Counted from the first letter of the stretch, positions 13,159 through 23,018 are shown. The stretch is DNA of 64,000 nucleotides from Roseibium aggregatum IAM 12614 (GCF_000168975.1 NZ_AAUW01000012.1:124001-188000), one strand, 5' to 3'. Numbers and translations: made by a program. Notes: a model not told the origin generated them from the sequence alone.

Positions 13159-14139
13159 TCAGACCAAGCGGTGCATGTATTTGCGCCACGTGTAGCAGCC
13201 GCCCTGCCCTTGCTGCAGTGAACGCCATAGCGCTGTCTTCATCCGTTCTTGCCGCAGATCTTGTTCACTCTGGCTCCAGATCGCGTCGAACGCCCTGCTG
13301 ACGGCTAATGGTCTCAATCCATTATCTCTGGAAAATGCCCGCTCGCAGGCAAGGTCGCCTATGACTTCGCGCAGTGTCTCATCAACCATGGACCATGCCG
13401 CATATATTGCCATCTGTTGGCAATAGCGCAACCAGGCCAGCGCAAGGGTTCTGGCAGGGGTTTCCAGCCAGCCCATGTGGGTGTTGCCGCTGTGGTAGAG
13501 TTTCCTGTAGAGCGGCCGGTCGAGATATAGCATTTCTCCCTGGATCGCCTGTCGCATGATCCAGGTACTGTCGGCGAACATATTGTCGAACCGGTTTCCG
13601 GGAACGGTCAGATCACGAAGGTTTGCCGGTGTCCGGTTGACCGCACGAAAACTGACGCCCGCATAGCTCATCCTGAACACCTGGCTGATCCGTTCTTCCA
13701 GGTCTCCGCTTACGTTTTTGCTGCAGATGATGTGTTCATCCGGCCTGCCAACGGTCTGGATTGCGGTACAGGCGCTTCCAGCCGCAGGTGTCTTTTCCAG
13801 AAGATCCACAAGTGCGGCGTAATAGTCCGGCTCAATCGTGTCGTCCTGCGGCAGGATGGCAAAATATGGCGTCTTCACCCTTCTGATCAGCCAGTTGGCG
13901 TTTTCCACCCAACCGAGGCGAGTCGGCTGATGGTGGATACGGACATTGGCCATACGACGAAACGGCTCGAAGCTTTCCCGCTCGAATCCGCCGTCATTGG
14001 AGATGACAACTCGAAAATCGCGAAATGTCTGGGCCTGGACCGACACAGGCACGCGCTCCAGAAAGTTCTGCGGGCGATAAGCCGGTATGCAGATCGTCAG
14101 CATTGACCGTTTGCCTGGCCAGATCGTAGAAAACTTCAT
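13159..14139 (-). CDS. Family 2 glycosyltransferase
   Basis: The product is 326 residues with a GT-A fold N terminus: LTICIPAYRPQNFLERVPVSVQAQTFRDFRVVISNDGG, then a DxD-like acidic site at ILPQDDTIEPDYYAALVDLLE. Such enzymes transfer a sugar from a nucleotide donor; the acceptor is unknown. The start at MKFSTIW overlaps the stop of the upstream FAD-oxidoreductase gene by four bases (ATGA), which supports it. A later Met (MLTICIP) is the alternative. The C-terminal third resembles no motif I know. The pair looks like a surface-polysaccharide or small-molecule modification module. Confidence 0.8.
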   Translation of the reverse strand: MKFSTIWPGKRSMLTICIPAYRPQNFLERVPVSVQAQTFRDFRVVISNDGGFERESFEPFRRMANVRIHHQPTRLGWVENANWLIRRVKTPYFAILPQDDTIEPDYYAALVDLLEKTPAAGSACTAIQTVGRPDEHIICSKNVSGDLEERISQVFRMSYAGVSFRAVNRTPANLRDLTVPGNRFDNMFADSTWIMRQAIQGEMLYLDRPLYRKLYHSGNTHMGWLETPARTLALAWLRYCQQMAIYAAWSMVDETLREVIGDLACERAFSRDNGLRPLAVSRAFDAIWSQSEQDLRQERMKTALWRSLQQGQGGCYTWRKYMHRLV

Positions 14140-15371
14140 GAGGCGATGACTTGATTAACCCGGCTGGCAGGCGCCAGAGCGTTCGCCGCTTCGAGAGCGA
14201 ACATTGGCGCGGTCGTGTATTTGCCGGTATCGAGGCTGCAATATCCTTCGGCCAAATGACACGGGCCAATCCTGCTCCGCTTATGCAGATCGCTGACGCG
14301 ATCATCGATGTCGCTTGCGCCTCTCGCATCAATAGTTCCGCCAATCAGCGACGCATTATCTGTCGCAGGGACCTGCAGGAACTGTCCGATCTTCGGATAG
14401 TAGGCTGCAAGTGCCGCAACAGAACTGCGAACGATCTCTGCCTTTCGGGATGACGTAAGCTCCGGGGTTGTCAGCAACAGGTCGGGCGTGCTGGCAAGCA
14501 TCATCGTTGGATACCAGGACAGATAGACCCGGCCACTGCCATAATGCACCACGTCTCCGTATCGCCCCAACATGAGCGTGACATTCGCAAGACCTTCGAC
14601 AACATCCGGCAACAGCACCGCCATCTTGTAGCGCAAGAACCAGGAGGCATCATCGGCAAAACCGCTGGCATGATCCAGAAAGCGGCGCTGTTCCCAGGCG
14701 GCGTTAAGCACTCGGTCGAACGGGCCGTCAGCGCCATGTTCACCAACCACCTGCCAACCGGACCGGCTTGCATTGAAACGGGTCACCCTGTGGTTTGCCC
14801 GGAAGTCGATCCGCGGGTGTGACAGCACCGCTGCGCGAAGTGCTGCAGCAATGATGTGGGTGTCAACGGATCGTTCCGGTGTCACGAAGGCAGCTTCGAT
14901 CTTGCCGGTCTCTGATCCATAAGGATGTGACGTCATGCGACGGAAGGCAGGCAGATCCACCTCGCCGAGATAGTCGGCATTTGGTGCGGCTAGACGCTCT
15001 CGGAGGATTTCCTGAACCTGTTTGAAGTGCTGTTCCACAGCACTTGCGGAAAGCTGTGACCCTTCAGGAACGGCATAATCGAATGGCTGCGTTACGGAAG
15101 AGGCGAAATGGTCTTCCGACATCCACCGGCACACGATGGACCGGAATAGAAGCGCGCCGTCAATCATGCGCCGGGCAGTCAGTCCCGACGTGTCACCACC
15201 ATAAACGAACCCGAGGTGTATCTTGCCTTCGTTGACCAGCGAAGCCGCGGCAAGCGGTTCTGCCCCGGCGTCGTAAAGCACGATGCGGCTACCGCGATCC
15301 GCAAGTTCCAGAGCTGCGATCGAGCCAGCGATGCCAGCCCCCACAATCGCAATGTCGCGGCAGGATTTCAT
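14136..15371 (-). CDS. FAD-dependent oxidoreductase (DAO family)
   Basis: The product is 411 residues. The N-terminal Rossmann dinucleotide-binding motif is GAGIAG at residues 11-16 within IAIVGAGIAGSIAALELADRG, followed by the acidic ribose-binding end of strand 2 (IVLYDAG). The C-terminal part carries an IGGTIDARGASDIDDR segment near the expected flavin contact. DAO-family enzymes oxidise amines or hydroxyl groups with FAD; the substrate is not apparent. It is coupled by a four-base overlap to the downstream glycosyltransferase, which suggests a shared product. It lies opposite in direction to tRNA-Thr. Confidence 0.8.
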   Translation of the reverse strand: MKSCRDIAIVGAGIAGSIAALELADRGSRIVLYDAGAEPLAAASLVNEGKIHLGFVYGGDTSGLTARRMIDGALLFRSIVCRWMSEDHFASSVTQPFDYAVPEGSQLSASAVEQHFKQVQEILRERLAAPNADYLGEVDLPAFRRMTSHPYGSETGKIEAAFVTPERSVDTHIIAAALRAAVLSHPRIDFRANHRVTRFNASRSGWQVVGEHGADGPFDRVLNAAWEQRRFLDHASGFADDASWFLRYKMAVLLPDVVEGLANVTLMLGRYGDVVHYGSGRVYLSWYPTMMLASTPDLLLTTPELTSSRKAEIVRSSVAALAAYYPKIGQFLQVPATDNASLIGGTIDARGASDIDDRVSDLHKRSRIGPCHLAEGYCSLDTGKYTTAPMFALEAANALAPASRVNQVIAS

Positions 15372-15473
15372 TCAAGAACGACCGAAATCATGTTTCCCCA
15401 CACCAGTTCCGGAATGGGTTCTCTTACCCCAGGCTCAGCCGGCCGACCAGATGAAGAGGCACAATATCAGCCG

Positions 15474-15743
15474 TCATTCCACGTCGCCGATGTATTTAGC
15501 CTGATTGATCAGTTCCTGGCATTTCGCCTCGTTGCCCGCGCGCCGTTCCTTGTTTGCTTCTTCGAGCAGTGCGCGCATCTTCTCCGCAACGGTAATGTCG
15601 ATGCCCTCGCGCTCGGAGTGGACAACGGCGTTTTCGACCTTGTCGATGTCGGCCTGACAGTCAGCCGATGCAGCGGTCATGCCTGTCAGCATGAACCCGG
15701 CGGCAAGAATGCTTCCAGCCAGCAAGGTGCGAGTACCTGTCAT
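15474..15743 (-). CDS. Small secreted protein with two cysteines, unknown function
   Basis: The product is 89 residues from the ATG at 15741-15743, which has an AAGGAGAAGG ribosome-binding site. A longer in-frame GTG at 15812 overlaps the cyoD stop and is less likely. Residues 1-27 form a clear signal peptide (TRTLLAGSILAAGFMLTGMTAASA), giving a mature protein of about 62 residues that is charged and predicted helical. It has one cysteine near each end (DCQAD and AKCQEL), so a disulfide-linked helical hairpin is plausible. It lies 65 bases after cyoD and may belong to the oxidase operon. I do not recognise the family with confidence. Confidence 0.75.
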   Translation of the reverse strand: MTGTRTLLAGSILAAGFMLTGMTAASADCQADIDKVENAVVHSEREGIDITVAEKMRALLEEANKERRAGNEAKCQELINQAKYIGDVE

Positions 15744-15808
15744 GTCCTTCTCCTTCCAGTCTGATCGGGTGCCGAACGGCCTGAGCTGCCGCTCACCCCT
15801 TTTGACCT

Positions 15809-16114
15809 TCACTGCATCCGGTGATGGAGATCCATCATGATCCAGAGGCTTCCGCCAACCATGATGAAGATGAGCACTGCGGCAAAGGCCAGGAAAAACA
15901 GGTTTTCTGCCGGTGTCGATTTCAGATCGATGTGCAGGAAAAACACCAGATGCACAATCACCTGCAGCACGGCAGCAACGGCGATGACGGCGTAGACCGC
16001 ACTGCCGGCAAGCAGTCCGCCCCAGACGAGAGCGAAGGGAATGGCTGTCAGCAGGACAGCAAGGACGAACCCTGTAAGATAGGTGGACAGGCTGCGTTCA
16101 GCGGAATGGTTCAT
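15809..16114 (-). CDS. cyoD: Cytochrome o ubiquinol oxidase subunit IV
   Basis: The product is 101 residues with three membrane segments (about residues 12-35, 38-62 and 73-97) and the subunit IV pattern LTAIPFALVWGG, then VHLVFFLHIDLKSTPAENL. It is thought to assist assembly and copper retention in subunit I. It lies nine bases downstream of cyoC. No heme O synthase (cyoE) follows, so that gene must be elsewhere or missing. Confidence 0.92.
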   Translation of the reverse strand: MNHSAERSLSTYLTGFVLAVLLTAIPFALVWGGLLAGSAVYAVIAVAAVLQVIVHLVFFLHIDLKSTPAENLFFLAFAAVLIFIMVGGSLWIMMDLHHRMQ

Positions 16115-16123
16115 ATGTGCCCC

Positions 16124-16717
16124 CTATAGAACGCCCGGCAGATACACCGCCGAAAAGATCCCGATCCAGACGATGTCGAGAAAATGCCAGAAAAGCCCGA
16201 GCCGCATCAGCCGGGAGCGCACCGGCGCTGTCAATCCCTTGACCAGCACCTGACCGATCATCACCACGATGCCGAGCGACCCGAAAGCCACATGCAGGCC
16301 GTGGGTTCCCACGAGCGTAAAGAAAGCAGACAGAAAGCCGCTGACTTCCGGCCCTGCACCTTTTTCGATCATGCCACCAAATTCGCCCATCTCCATCGCC
16401 AGAAAGGCAAGACCGAGCAGCAAGGTCACGAAAAGCCACTGGACCACCCGGCCCTTCTGATCGTGCATCAGGGCGATGCTCGCCATCCCGAAGGTCAGGC
16501 TGGAGACAAGCAGCAAACCGGTTTCAATTGCAGTCCTGCTGAGGTCGAAGAGGTCATTTGAAGTCGGCCCCGCCGCGGAATTTTCCGCAAGGACCGCATA
16601 GGAAGCAAACAGCAATGCGAAAATGACCGCATCGGTCATCAGATAGATCCAGAAGCCGAACTCCCGCGAATGGAGGGCGTGCTTCTGTTCTTCTTCCAGA
16701 ATGGTAGCAGCAGACAT
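16124..16717 (-). CDS. cyoC: Cytochrome o ubiquinol oxidase subunit III
   Basis: The product is 197 residues with five membrane helices. Typical heme-copper oxidase subunit III segments are FGFWIYLMTDAVIFALLFASYAVL, then FFTLVGTHGLHVAFG and FWHFLDIVWIGIFSAVYL near the C terminus. It belongs to the quinol-oxidase core complex in the inner membrane. It starts 11 bases after the cyoB stop. Confidence 0.95.
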   Translation of the reverse strand: MSAATILEEEQKHALHSREFGFWIYLMTDAVIFALLFASYAVLAENSAAGPTSNDLFDLSRTAIETGLLLVSSLTFGMASIALMHDQKGRVVQWLFVTLLLGLAFLAMEMGEFGGMIEKGAGPEVSGFLSAFFTLVGTHGLHVAFGSLGIVVMIGQVLVKGLTAPVRSRLMRLGLFWHFLDIVWIGIFSAVYLPGVL

Positions 16718-16728
16718 CGGCCCTTCCC

Positions 16729-18768
16729 CTAAACCGTTCCGGTCAACGGTGCGCCGGAGGCGGCACCGCGCGGCACATAATCGTGCATGTCATGCATGTC
16801 GGCCGGTGAAATCTGTGCAAGGCGTTCGCGCTCGATCCGCGCGACTTCCGCGGCCGGCAGCACGAACTCGCTGTTGTCATCCGAGGCGCGGATGCCGACA
16901 CATACGAGCGAGAGCACGAAGCACAGGGCCACCAGCCACCAGATATACCAGACGAACGCGAAGCCGAGAGCGAAGGCCAGCGCGCCGAGCGCCGGGCCGA
17001 TCCAGGTGTTTTTCGGCATGACGATGTCTTCGTAATGCTGCGGCGGCTGATAGGCCTGCCCCAGGATCTTCATGTCGTGGAAGGCATCGATGTCGGTCAC
17101 CTCCGGCAGAACCGCGAAATTATAGGGTGCGGGTGGGGATGACGTCGCCCACTCCAGGGTACGTCCGTTCCACGGGTCACCCGTAATATCCCGGGCGGAA
17201 CCCCATTTCCTCGCCGACACGTAGAGCTGGATGGCAATGCAGGCGATGCCGCACAGAACGAACAACGCACCAATCGCTGCCACGATGAGATAAGGCTGCC
17301 AGGTGGGATCGGCATAATGCTCCATCCGTCGGCTCATGCCTTTGAAGCCGAGCACATAGAGTGGCATGAAGGCGAGATAGAAACCGATGATCCAGCACCA
17401 GAAAGACCTGATACCCCACTTGGTGTCGAGCTTGAAACCGAAGGCTTTCGGGAACCAGTAGTTAAGCCCGGCGAAGTAGCCGAACAGGGCACCTGGGATC
17501 AGCATGTTATGGAAGTGCGCCACCAGGAAGGTGGAATTGTGCATCAGGTAATCGGCCGGCGGCAGCGCTAGCAGAACCCCGGTCACACCACCGATGACGA
17601 AAGTCACCATGAAGCCGATCGTGTAGACCATGGACGGGTGGAACTCGATCCGGCCCTTGTACATGGTGAACAGCCAGTCGAAGATCTTCACGCCTGTCGG
17701 CACCGCGATGATCATCGTCGCAATCCCGAAGATTGCGTTGACGTTGGCCGACGATCCCATCGTGAAGAAGTGGTGCAGCCAGACCGTGAAGGACAGAAGC
17801 GCGATACAGGCAGTCGCATAGACCAGCGATGTGTAGCCGAACAGCCGCTTGCGCGAGAAGGTGGCCACCACTTCGGAAAAGATGCCGAAGGCCGGCAGGA
17901 TCAGGATGTAAACCTCCGGATGGCCCCAGATCCACAACAGGTTGGCAAACATCATCATGTTGCCGCCATCGCCGTTGGTGAAGAAATGGAACCCGAGCGT
18001 CCGGTCGAGCGTCAACTGCCCTGCAACCACCGTCAATGCCGGAAAGGAAAAGGCAATCAGGATGGAAATGCACAGTGTCGTCCAGGTGAACATCGGCATG
18101 CGCATGAAGGTCATGCCCGGACAGCGGTTCTTGACGATTGTGACGATGAAATTGATGCCGGAAAGCGTACTGCCCACCCCGCTGGTGATCAGCGCCCACA
18201 GCCAGTAGTCGACCCCGACACCCGGACTGTATTCAACTCCCGAATACGGCGGATATCCCGTCCAGCCGGCTTGAGAGAACTTGCCGACCACAAGCGATAT
18301 CAGCACCAGAGCCGCACCGGCGGCCGTCATCCAGAGGCTGACGGAATTCAGGAACGGAAAGGCCACATCGCGCGCACCGATCTGTTGCGGCACGATGATG
18401 TTGATCAGCCCGGTCAGGAACGGCATCGCCACGAAAAAGATCATGATGGTGCCGTGAGAGGAAAAGATCTGTTCGAAATGCTCTGGCGGCAGGTAGCCTT
18501 CCGAATTCAGCGAAAACGCCTGCTGCGCCCGCATCATCAAGGCATCGACAAAACCGCGGACCAGCATCACCAAAGCCAGCACCACATACATGATGCCGAT
18601 CTTCTTGTGGTCGACGCTGGTCAGCCAGTCGGTCCAGAGCACCTTCCAGGCCCGCAGCCAGGTGATCAGCAGGAAGACGGCAATGCCGCCGCCGACGGTC
18701 ACCGCCGCTCCGCCCATGGCCACCCAGGAATAGAACGGCAGGGCCTCTACAGTCAGACGTCCCAGCAT
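16729..18768 (-). CDS. cyoB: Cytochrome o ubiquinol oxidase subunit I
   Basis: The product is about 679 residues with some 14-15 membrane helices. The redox ligands are visible: SSHGT near residue 105 (low-spin heme), [12 protein letters not shown] at 281-292 (CuB His and the cross-linked Tyr, with the Glu of the D-channel), LHHFF near 332 (CuB), and VAHFHNML near 418-420 (heme ligands). This subunit reduces oxygen to water and pumps protons using ubiquinol electrons. The start is the ATG at 18766-18768, which overlaps the cyoA stop by one base (TGATG); an in-frame TTG lies one codon earlier. Confidence 0.97.
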   Translation of the reverse strand: MLGRLTVEALPFYSWVAMGGAAVTVGGGIAVFLLITWLRAWKVLWTDWLTSVDHKKIGIMYVVLALVMLVRGFVDALMMRAQQAFSLNSEGYLPPEHFEQIFSSHGTIMIFFVAMPFLTGLINIIVPQQIGARDVAFPFLNSVSLWMTAAGAALVLISLVVGKFSQAGWTGYPPYSGVEYSPGVGVDYWLWALITSGVGSTLSGINFIVTIVKNRCPGMTFMRMPMFTWTTLCISILIAFSFPALTVVAGQLTLDRTLGFHFFTNGDGGNMMMFANLLWIWGHPEVYILILPAFGIFSEVVATFSRKRLFGYTSLVYATACIALLSFTVWLHHFFTMGSSANVNAIFGIATMIIAVPTGVKIFDWLFTMYKGRIEFHPSMVYTIGFMVTFVIGGVTGVLLALPPADYLMHNSTFLVAHFHNMLIPGALFGYFAGLNYWFPKAFGFKLDTKWGIRSFWCWIIGFYLAFMPLYVLGFKGMSRRMEHYADPTWQPYLIVAAIGALFVLCGIACIAIQLYVSARKWGSARDITGDPWNGRTLEWATSSPPAPYNFAVLPEVTDIDAFHDMKILGQAYQPPQHYEDIVMPKNTWIGPALGALAFALGFAFVWYIWWLVALCFVLSLVCVGIRASDDNSEFVLPAAEVARIERERLAQISPADMHDMHDYVPRGAASGAPLTGTV

Positions 18769-19700
18769 CAAACAGCCCCCCGGCAGATGAGTTCGGCGGC
18801 CTTGCTTTCGTAAGGGCCGACAATCGGCGCGTATTTGCGCAGGATGATTGAAAAGAGATCCGTCTCGAAAGACGAATAGTAACGTACGGGATCGGCAACG
18901 CTCTGTTTGTGCAGGTCCACGTAAGCCTTGGCGTCCAGGACATCCGCGGCGCCCGTCACCTTTTCTTTCCAGGCGGCGAAATCCGCTTCACTCATGGCGT
19001 GGGCCTTGAAATGCTGGTCGGAAAAGCCGTCACCGGAATACATGGTGTTGCGACCGTTGAAGGTCCCAGGACCATCCGCGATCAGGTTCATTTCGGATCT
19101 CATGCCCGCCATGGCGTAGATCTGGCCGCCAAGTGCGGGAATCATAAGCGAATTCATGACGGTGTCGGAGGTGATCTCGATGGTCAGCGGACGGTCTGCC
19201 GGAAAGGCAAGTTCATTGACGCTTGCCGTGCCGAGTTCCGGATAAAGGAACAGCCATTTCCAGTCGAGCGCCACGGCCTGCACCTTGAAGGCCGGCTTGT
19301 CGGCTGCCAGAGGCTTGTAAGGATCGAGCCGGTGGGTTGCGTCCCAGACGATGGTTCCGATGACCACCACGATCGCGGCAGGAACCAGCCAGACCACGGC
19401 TTCGATGCCCCAGGAGCCGTCCCATTCGGGGGCGTAGTCGGCAGTGTTGCGGGTGCGCTTGCGATAGCGCCAGGCAAACAGGAGCGTCAGGAGAATGGCG
19501 GGTATCGCCACGATCATCATGATGCCGAATGCCGTGAAAAGCAGATCCCGCTCCGCCAGCGCGATCGGTCCCTTGGGGAAGAGGACCGGAGCATCGGACA
19601 GTGCACATCCTTGCAACACCGGAACACTGCATATCAGACCGGCCGTCGCGGCAGACCTCAAGGCAGCGCGGACCCTTTGTCCGGCAATCCGAGCTTCCAT
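18768..19700 (-). CDS. cyoA: Cytochrome o ubiquinol oxidase subunit II (lipoprotein)
   Basis: The product is 310 residues. It begins with a lipoprotein signal whose lipobox LQGC places the acylated cysteine at residue 32, then two membrane helices (about 48-72 and 94-115). The periplasmic cupredoxin domain follows ([28 protein letters not shown]). The CuA-binding CxxxC motif of cytochrome c oxidases is absent, as expected for a quinol oxidase. A COX-aromatic-like tail ([23 protein letters not shown]) matches CyoA. It is the first gene of cyoABCD; a 157-base spacer separates it from the upstream hydrolase gene. Confidence 0.95.
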   Translation of the reverse strand: MEARIAGQRVRAALRSAATAGLICSVPVLQGCALSDAPVLFPKGPIALAERDLLFTAFGIMMIVAIPAILLTLLFAWRYRKRTRNTADYAPEWDGSWGIEAVVWLVPAAIVVVIGTIVWDATHRLDPYKPLAADKPAFKVQAVALDWKWLFLYPELGTASVNELAFPADRPLTIEITSDTVMNSLMIPALGGQIYAMAGMRSEMNLIADGPGTFNGRNTMYSGDGFSDQHFKAHAMSEADFAAWKEKVTGAADVLDAKAYVDLHKQSVADPVRYYSSFETDLFSIILRKYAPIVGPYESKAAELICRGAV

Positions 19701-19857
19701 GGCACCCCCTTTGGCAAATGGACGGGATTGTCAGTTTCCACGACTTTCAACGGCATGCCGCCGCGAACGATATGCTTTACTTTTGAAAAGCCTAGCCGAG
19801 CCCGCCCGGCAATGAAAGAGCGAAAGTTGCAGATGCCGGCAGGCACCAGCAGACGGG

Positions 19858-21099
19858 TCAGCCGGACAGGTCGATCAACGCCTGCAACATGAGGTTGGCC
19901 CCCTGCTCGATATCGGACCACTCGCTGTGCTCTTCCGGGGCATGACTGATGCCGGCCCGGCTGGGGACGAAGATCAGCCCGGAAGGGCAGAAAGACTGCA
20001 TTGTCTGGGCATCGTGCCCGGCCCCGGAGGGCATGCGCCGCACCGGCAATCCATCCCGTTCGGCCAGGCTGACCAGCGTGTCGGCAAGGTCTGCATCAAG
20101 GGCGACCGGCGACAGCCAGCTCCGCTCGCTCTTGCGTAATGTCAGACTGTGCCGGTTGGCAACGATATCTGCACTTTCCAGGAACCGAGATTTCAGTCCG
20201 ACCATGATCTCTTCAGAGGTATCGCGCAGAATCACCGAAAAGACCGCACGACCCGGTATGGTGTGCGGATGGTTCGGGAAAAGTTCGACATGGCCGATGG
20301 TAAAGCGGGTCTGGTCGGTTCCGTGCATATGGATGAGGTCCGGAATCGTTCCGGCAAGCTCTGAAAGGCCTGCAAAGGCATCCGACCGCAAATGCATGGG
20401 CGTCGTGCCCGAATGGTTGGCAATGCCGGTCAGCTCCAGTTCCATGTAGCAGACGCCGGAAACCTCCTCGGCGATACCAATCGGCAGGCCCTCGTCTTCC
20501 AGCACAGGTCCCTGCTCGATGTGAAGTTCCAGAAAGGCCTTGATCGACCCGGCCGACCGCGCTGCTTTCAGGATATCCATCGGCTCGAGGCCGAGACCGG
20601 TCATGGCATCGCGAAGCTGGATCCCGTCGGCATCGACAGCCTGTTCGATCCAGGCCGGCGTAATGGCACCGGCAATGGCCTGAGAGCCGAGCATGCCGCC
20701 GAAGCGCCCCTCCTCCTCGGAAGTGGCGGCAACTTCAATCGCCGTTTGCGGCGTAATACCGGCATCCTTCATCGTGCGCACGCATTCCAGCGCGACGCAG
20801 GCCCCAAGCGAGCCGTCGAATGCGCCACCATTGACCACGGTGTCGAGATGCGACCCGGCCATGACGCACGGCCCTTCTTCAGGTCCGTACCGCCCGAACA
20901 GATTGAGTGCCCCGTCTCGCCAGACCTGCAACCCGTCGGCCTTCATCTGAGCCTCGAACCAGTCCCGGCACTCCAGGTCGACACGGGTGAAGCCCGGCCG
21001 TGTGTAACCACCGGTTTCGGGAACATAGCCGAAGCGATTCACTCCGTTGAGAAGCGTTTTAAGGCGCTCCGGATCGATACGGATATCATGCTGCGGCAT
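19858..21099 (-). CDS. M20-family Zn-dependent hydrolase (N-carbamoyl-L-amino-acid hydrolase/allantoate amidohydrolase type)
   Basis: The product is 413 residues. Metal ligands of the M20 carbamoylase subfamily are present: His84 in GSHLDTV, Asp95 in GGAFDGSLG, the EEEGRF pair near residues 128-132, His in LELHIEQGP, and His in GAGHDAQTM near the C terminus. These enzymes cleave N-carbamoyl amino acids, ureidoglycolate or allantoate, releasing ammonia or carbamate. It is divergent from a peptide-type importer and near an amidohydrolase of the cytosine deaminase group. A role in nitrogen recovery from ureides, hydantoins or pyrimidine products is likely; the exact substrate is open. Confidence 0.88.
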   Translation of the reverse strand: MPQHDIRIDPERLKTLLNGVNRFGYVPETGGYTRPGFTRVDLECRDWFEAQMKADGLQVWRDGALNLFGRYGPEEGPCVMAGSHLDTVVNGGAFDGSLGACVALECVRTMKDAGITPQTAIEVAATSEEEGRFGGMLGSQAIAGAITPAWIEQAVDADGIQLRDAMTGLGLEPMDILKAARSAGSIKAFLELHIEQGPVLEDEGLPIGIAEEVSGVCYMELELTGIANHSGTTPMHLRSDAFAGLSELAGTIPDLIHMHGTDQTRFTIGHVELFPNHPHTIPGRAVFSVILRDTSEEIMVGLKSRFLESADIVANRHSLTLRKSERSWLSPVALDADLADTLVSLAERDGLPVRRMPSGAGHDAQTMQSFCPSGLIFVPSRAGISHAPEEHSEWSDIEQGANLMLQALIDLSG

Positions 21100-21245
21100 T
21101 CTTGTTTTCCTCTATTTATCAGCGGTTAAGCGTTTTTTCTGTGTCGAAGGCACAACCCTCGAATGAAAATAAATATGAAATAATTATTGCAGCATTGCAA
21201 TTTATCATGATTAATTATTCGTCAGAAACAACGAGGGGAATGGTC

Positions 21246-22805
21246 ATGAAAAGATTCCTAGCCGCGGCATTCGCCTCGGCCTTCCTCGCCTTTGCACCCC
21301 AGGTGCAGGCGCAAACTCCACCGAATATTCTGGTCGTCGGCCAGATCGCGGAACCCAAGTCACTTGACCCGCACGCTGTCACGGCGGTCAACGACTTCCG
21401 CATCCTGGTGAACATCTATGACGGCCTTGTGCGGTACAAGGACGGCACGCTGGAAGTCGAACCGTCCCTGGCCGAAAGCTGGACCATTTCGGAAGACGGC
21501 AAGACCTACACCTTCAAGCTGCGGGAAGGCGTGAAGTTCCATGACGGCTCGCCGTTCAACGCCGAAGCCGTGAAGTTCAACTTCGATCGCATGTTGAACG
21601 AGGAAAACCCCTATCACGACACGGGACCCTTCCCGCTGGCGTTCTTCTTCTCCACCGTTGAGGAAGTTGTTGTCGACGACGAGAACACCGTCACCTTCAA
21701 CCTCAGCGCCCCATATGCGCCGTTCCTGTCGAACCTTGCCTATCCGACCGGGCTGATCGTCTCGCCCGAAGCCGTCAAGCAATACGGCAAGGATTTCGGT
21801 CGTCATCCGTCCGGAACGGGCGCCTACAAGTTTGCCGAGTGGCAAGCCAACGCCAAGGTGGTTGCCGTGCGCAACGACGACTATTGGGATGGCGCGCCTG
21901 AGCTGGAAGCGGTGATCTACCGCCCAATCACCGACGCCAACACCCGCATCGCCGAAATGCTCTCCGGTGGGCTGGATGTGATGGTTGAAGTGCCGCCCGA
22001 CAGCCTGCAGCAGTTCAAGGACGATTCGACCTTCCAGGTGCTGGAACAGGCTGGTCCTCACGTCTGGTTCCTGATCCTGAACGCTCGCGAAGCACCGTTT
22101 GATATCAAGGCTGCACGTCAGGCCGCCAACTATGCCATCAACAAGAAGGCGCTGGTGGAAAACATCCTGCAAGGCACCGCCGAGGTTGCCGCCGGCCCGA
22201 CACCGCCCGCGTTCGCCTGGGCCTACAACGAAAGCCTGGAGCCCTATCCGTATGATCCGGAAAAGGCCAAGGAGCTTCTGAAGGAAGCCGAATACAACGG
22301 CGAGGAAATCACCTTCTATGTCACTGAAGGCGGCTCCGGCATGCTCGATCCGATCGCAATGGGCACGGCCATTCAGGCTGATCTCCAGGCCGTCGGCATG
22401 AAGGTCAAGATCGAAACCTACGAGTGGAACACCTTCCTCGGCAAGGTAAACCCGGGACTTCAGGGCAAGGCTGCCATGGCGGAAATGGCCTGGATGACGA
22501 ACGATCCGGACACGCTGCCGTTCCTGGCGCTGCGCACGGAAGCCATGCCGGAACAGGGCGGTTTCAACTCCGGCTACTATTCCAACGCCAAGGTGGACGA
22601 ACTGCTGGAGAAGGCCCGTGAGGAAACCGATCAGGCTGAACGCGCCAAGCTCTACAAGGAAATGCAGGACATCGTCCATGAAGACGCTCCCTGGGTCTTC
22701 GTCGCCAACTGGAAACAGAATGCCGTCACCAAGGCATCGGTCGAAGACTTCAAGCTGCAGCCGTCCTTCTTCCTGATGCTTCAGGATGTGAAGAAGCCTC
22801 AGTAA
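21246..22805 (+). CDS. ABC transporter substrate-binding protein, family 5 (peptide/nickel type)
   Basis: The product is 519 residues from MKRFLAAAFA (ATG at 21246, GAGGGG ribosome-binding site seven bases ahead). A longer in-frame frame from 21102 covers the divergent promoter region and is rejected. A signal peptide ends near residue 24 (QVQA/QT). Family features follow: PKSLDPHAVTAVNDFRILVNIYDGLVRY and LREGVKFHDGSPFNAEAVKFNFDR. The protein captures its ligand in the periplasm for the permeases encoded next. Context with two hydrolases suggests a small nitrogenous compound rather than a peptide. Confidence 0.9.
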   Translation: MKRFLAAAFASAFLAFAPQVQAQTPPNILVVGQIAEPKSLDPHAVTAVNDFRILVNIYDGLVRYKDGTLEVEPSLAESWTISEDGKTYTFKLREGVKFHDGSPFNAEAVKFNFDRMLNEENPYHDTGPFPLAFFFSTVEEVVVDDENTVTFNLSAPYAPFLSNLAYPTGLIVSPEAVKQYGKDFGRHPSGTGAYKFAEWQANAKVVAVRNDDYWDGAPELEAVIYRPITDANTRIAEMLSGGLDVMVEVPPDSLQQFKDDSTFQVLEQAGPHVWFLILNAREAPFDIKAARQAANYAINKKALVENILQGTAEVAAGPTPPAFAWAYNESLEPYPYDPEKAKELLKEAEYNGEEITFYVTEGGSGMLDPIAMGTAIQADLQAVGMKVKIETYEWNTFLGKVNPGLQGKAAMAEMAWMTNDPDTLPFLALRTEAMPEQGGFNSGYYSNAKVDELLEKAREETDQAERAKLYKEMQDIVHEDAPWVFVANWKQNAVTKASVEDFKLQPSFFLMLQDVKKPQ

Positions 22806-22817
22806 CAAAAAAACCTT

Positions 22818-22850
22818 CCCGGCGGACCGTGAAACGGTCTGCCGGGATTT
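22818..22850 (+). terminator. Intrinsic terminator after the substrate-binding-protein gene
   Basis: CCCGGCGGACCGT pairs with ACGGTCTGCCGGG (one G-T pair) around a three-base loop, followed by ATTTTC. It starts 13 bases after the stop. Such an arrangement usually gives more binding protein than permease by stopping most transcripts. Confidence 0.75.
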
Positions 22851-22911
22851 TCGTATTCGGACCTTTCCGGAATTTCTTGAGTTGCCGGGGCAAGCATACC
22901 CCACCAGAAGA

Positions 22912-23018
22912 CCTCATCCTGAGGAGCGCGATTTCGCGCGTCTCGAAGGATGGGCGGCATACTCAGGAGCAAGCGGCCCATCCTTCGAGACAGCGCTTCG
23001 CGCTTCCTCAGGATGAGG
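22912..23018. repeat. Pair of inverted palindromic repeat units (REP-like)
   Basis: Two roughly 42-base units, 22912-22954 and 22977-23018, face each other. Each unit is itself an imperfect hairpin with CATCCT...AGGATG ends and a GCGC-rich centre. A related single unit sits at 50823-50866, also just after a binding-protein gene. This pattern resembles the small dispersed palindromes found in many alphaproteobacterial genomes. Its position between binding protein and permease may tune message stability. Confidence 0.75.

Noticed and set aside
19658..19921. Small open frame of 87 residues around the start of cyoA
   Set aside because: It overlaps cyoA and the M20 hydrolase gene and has no supporting features.
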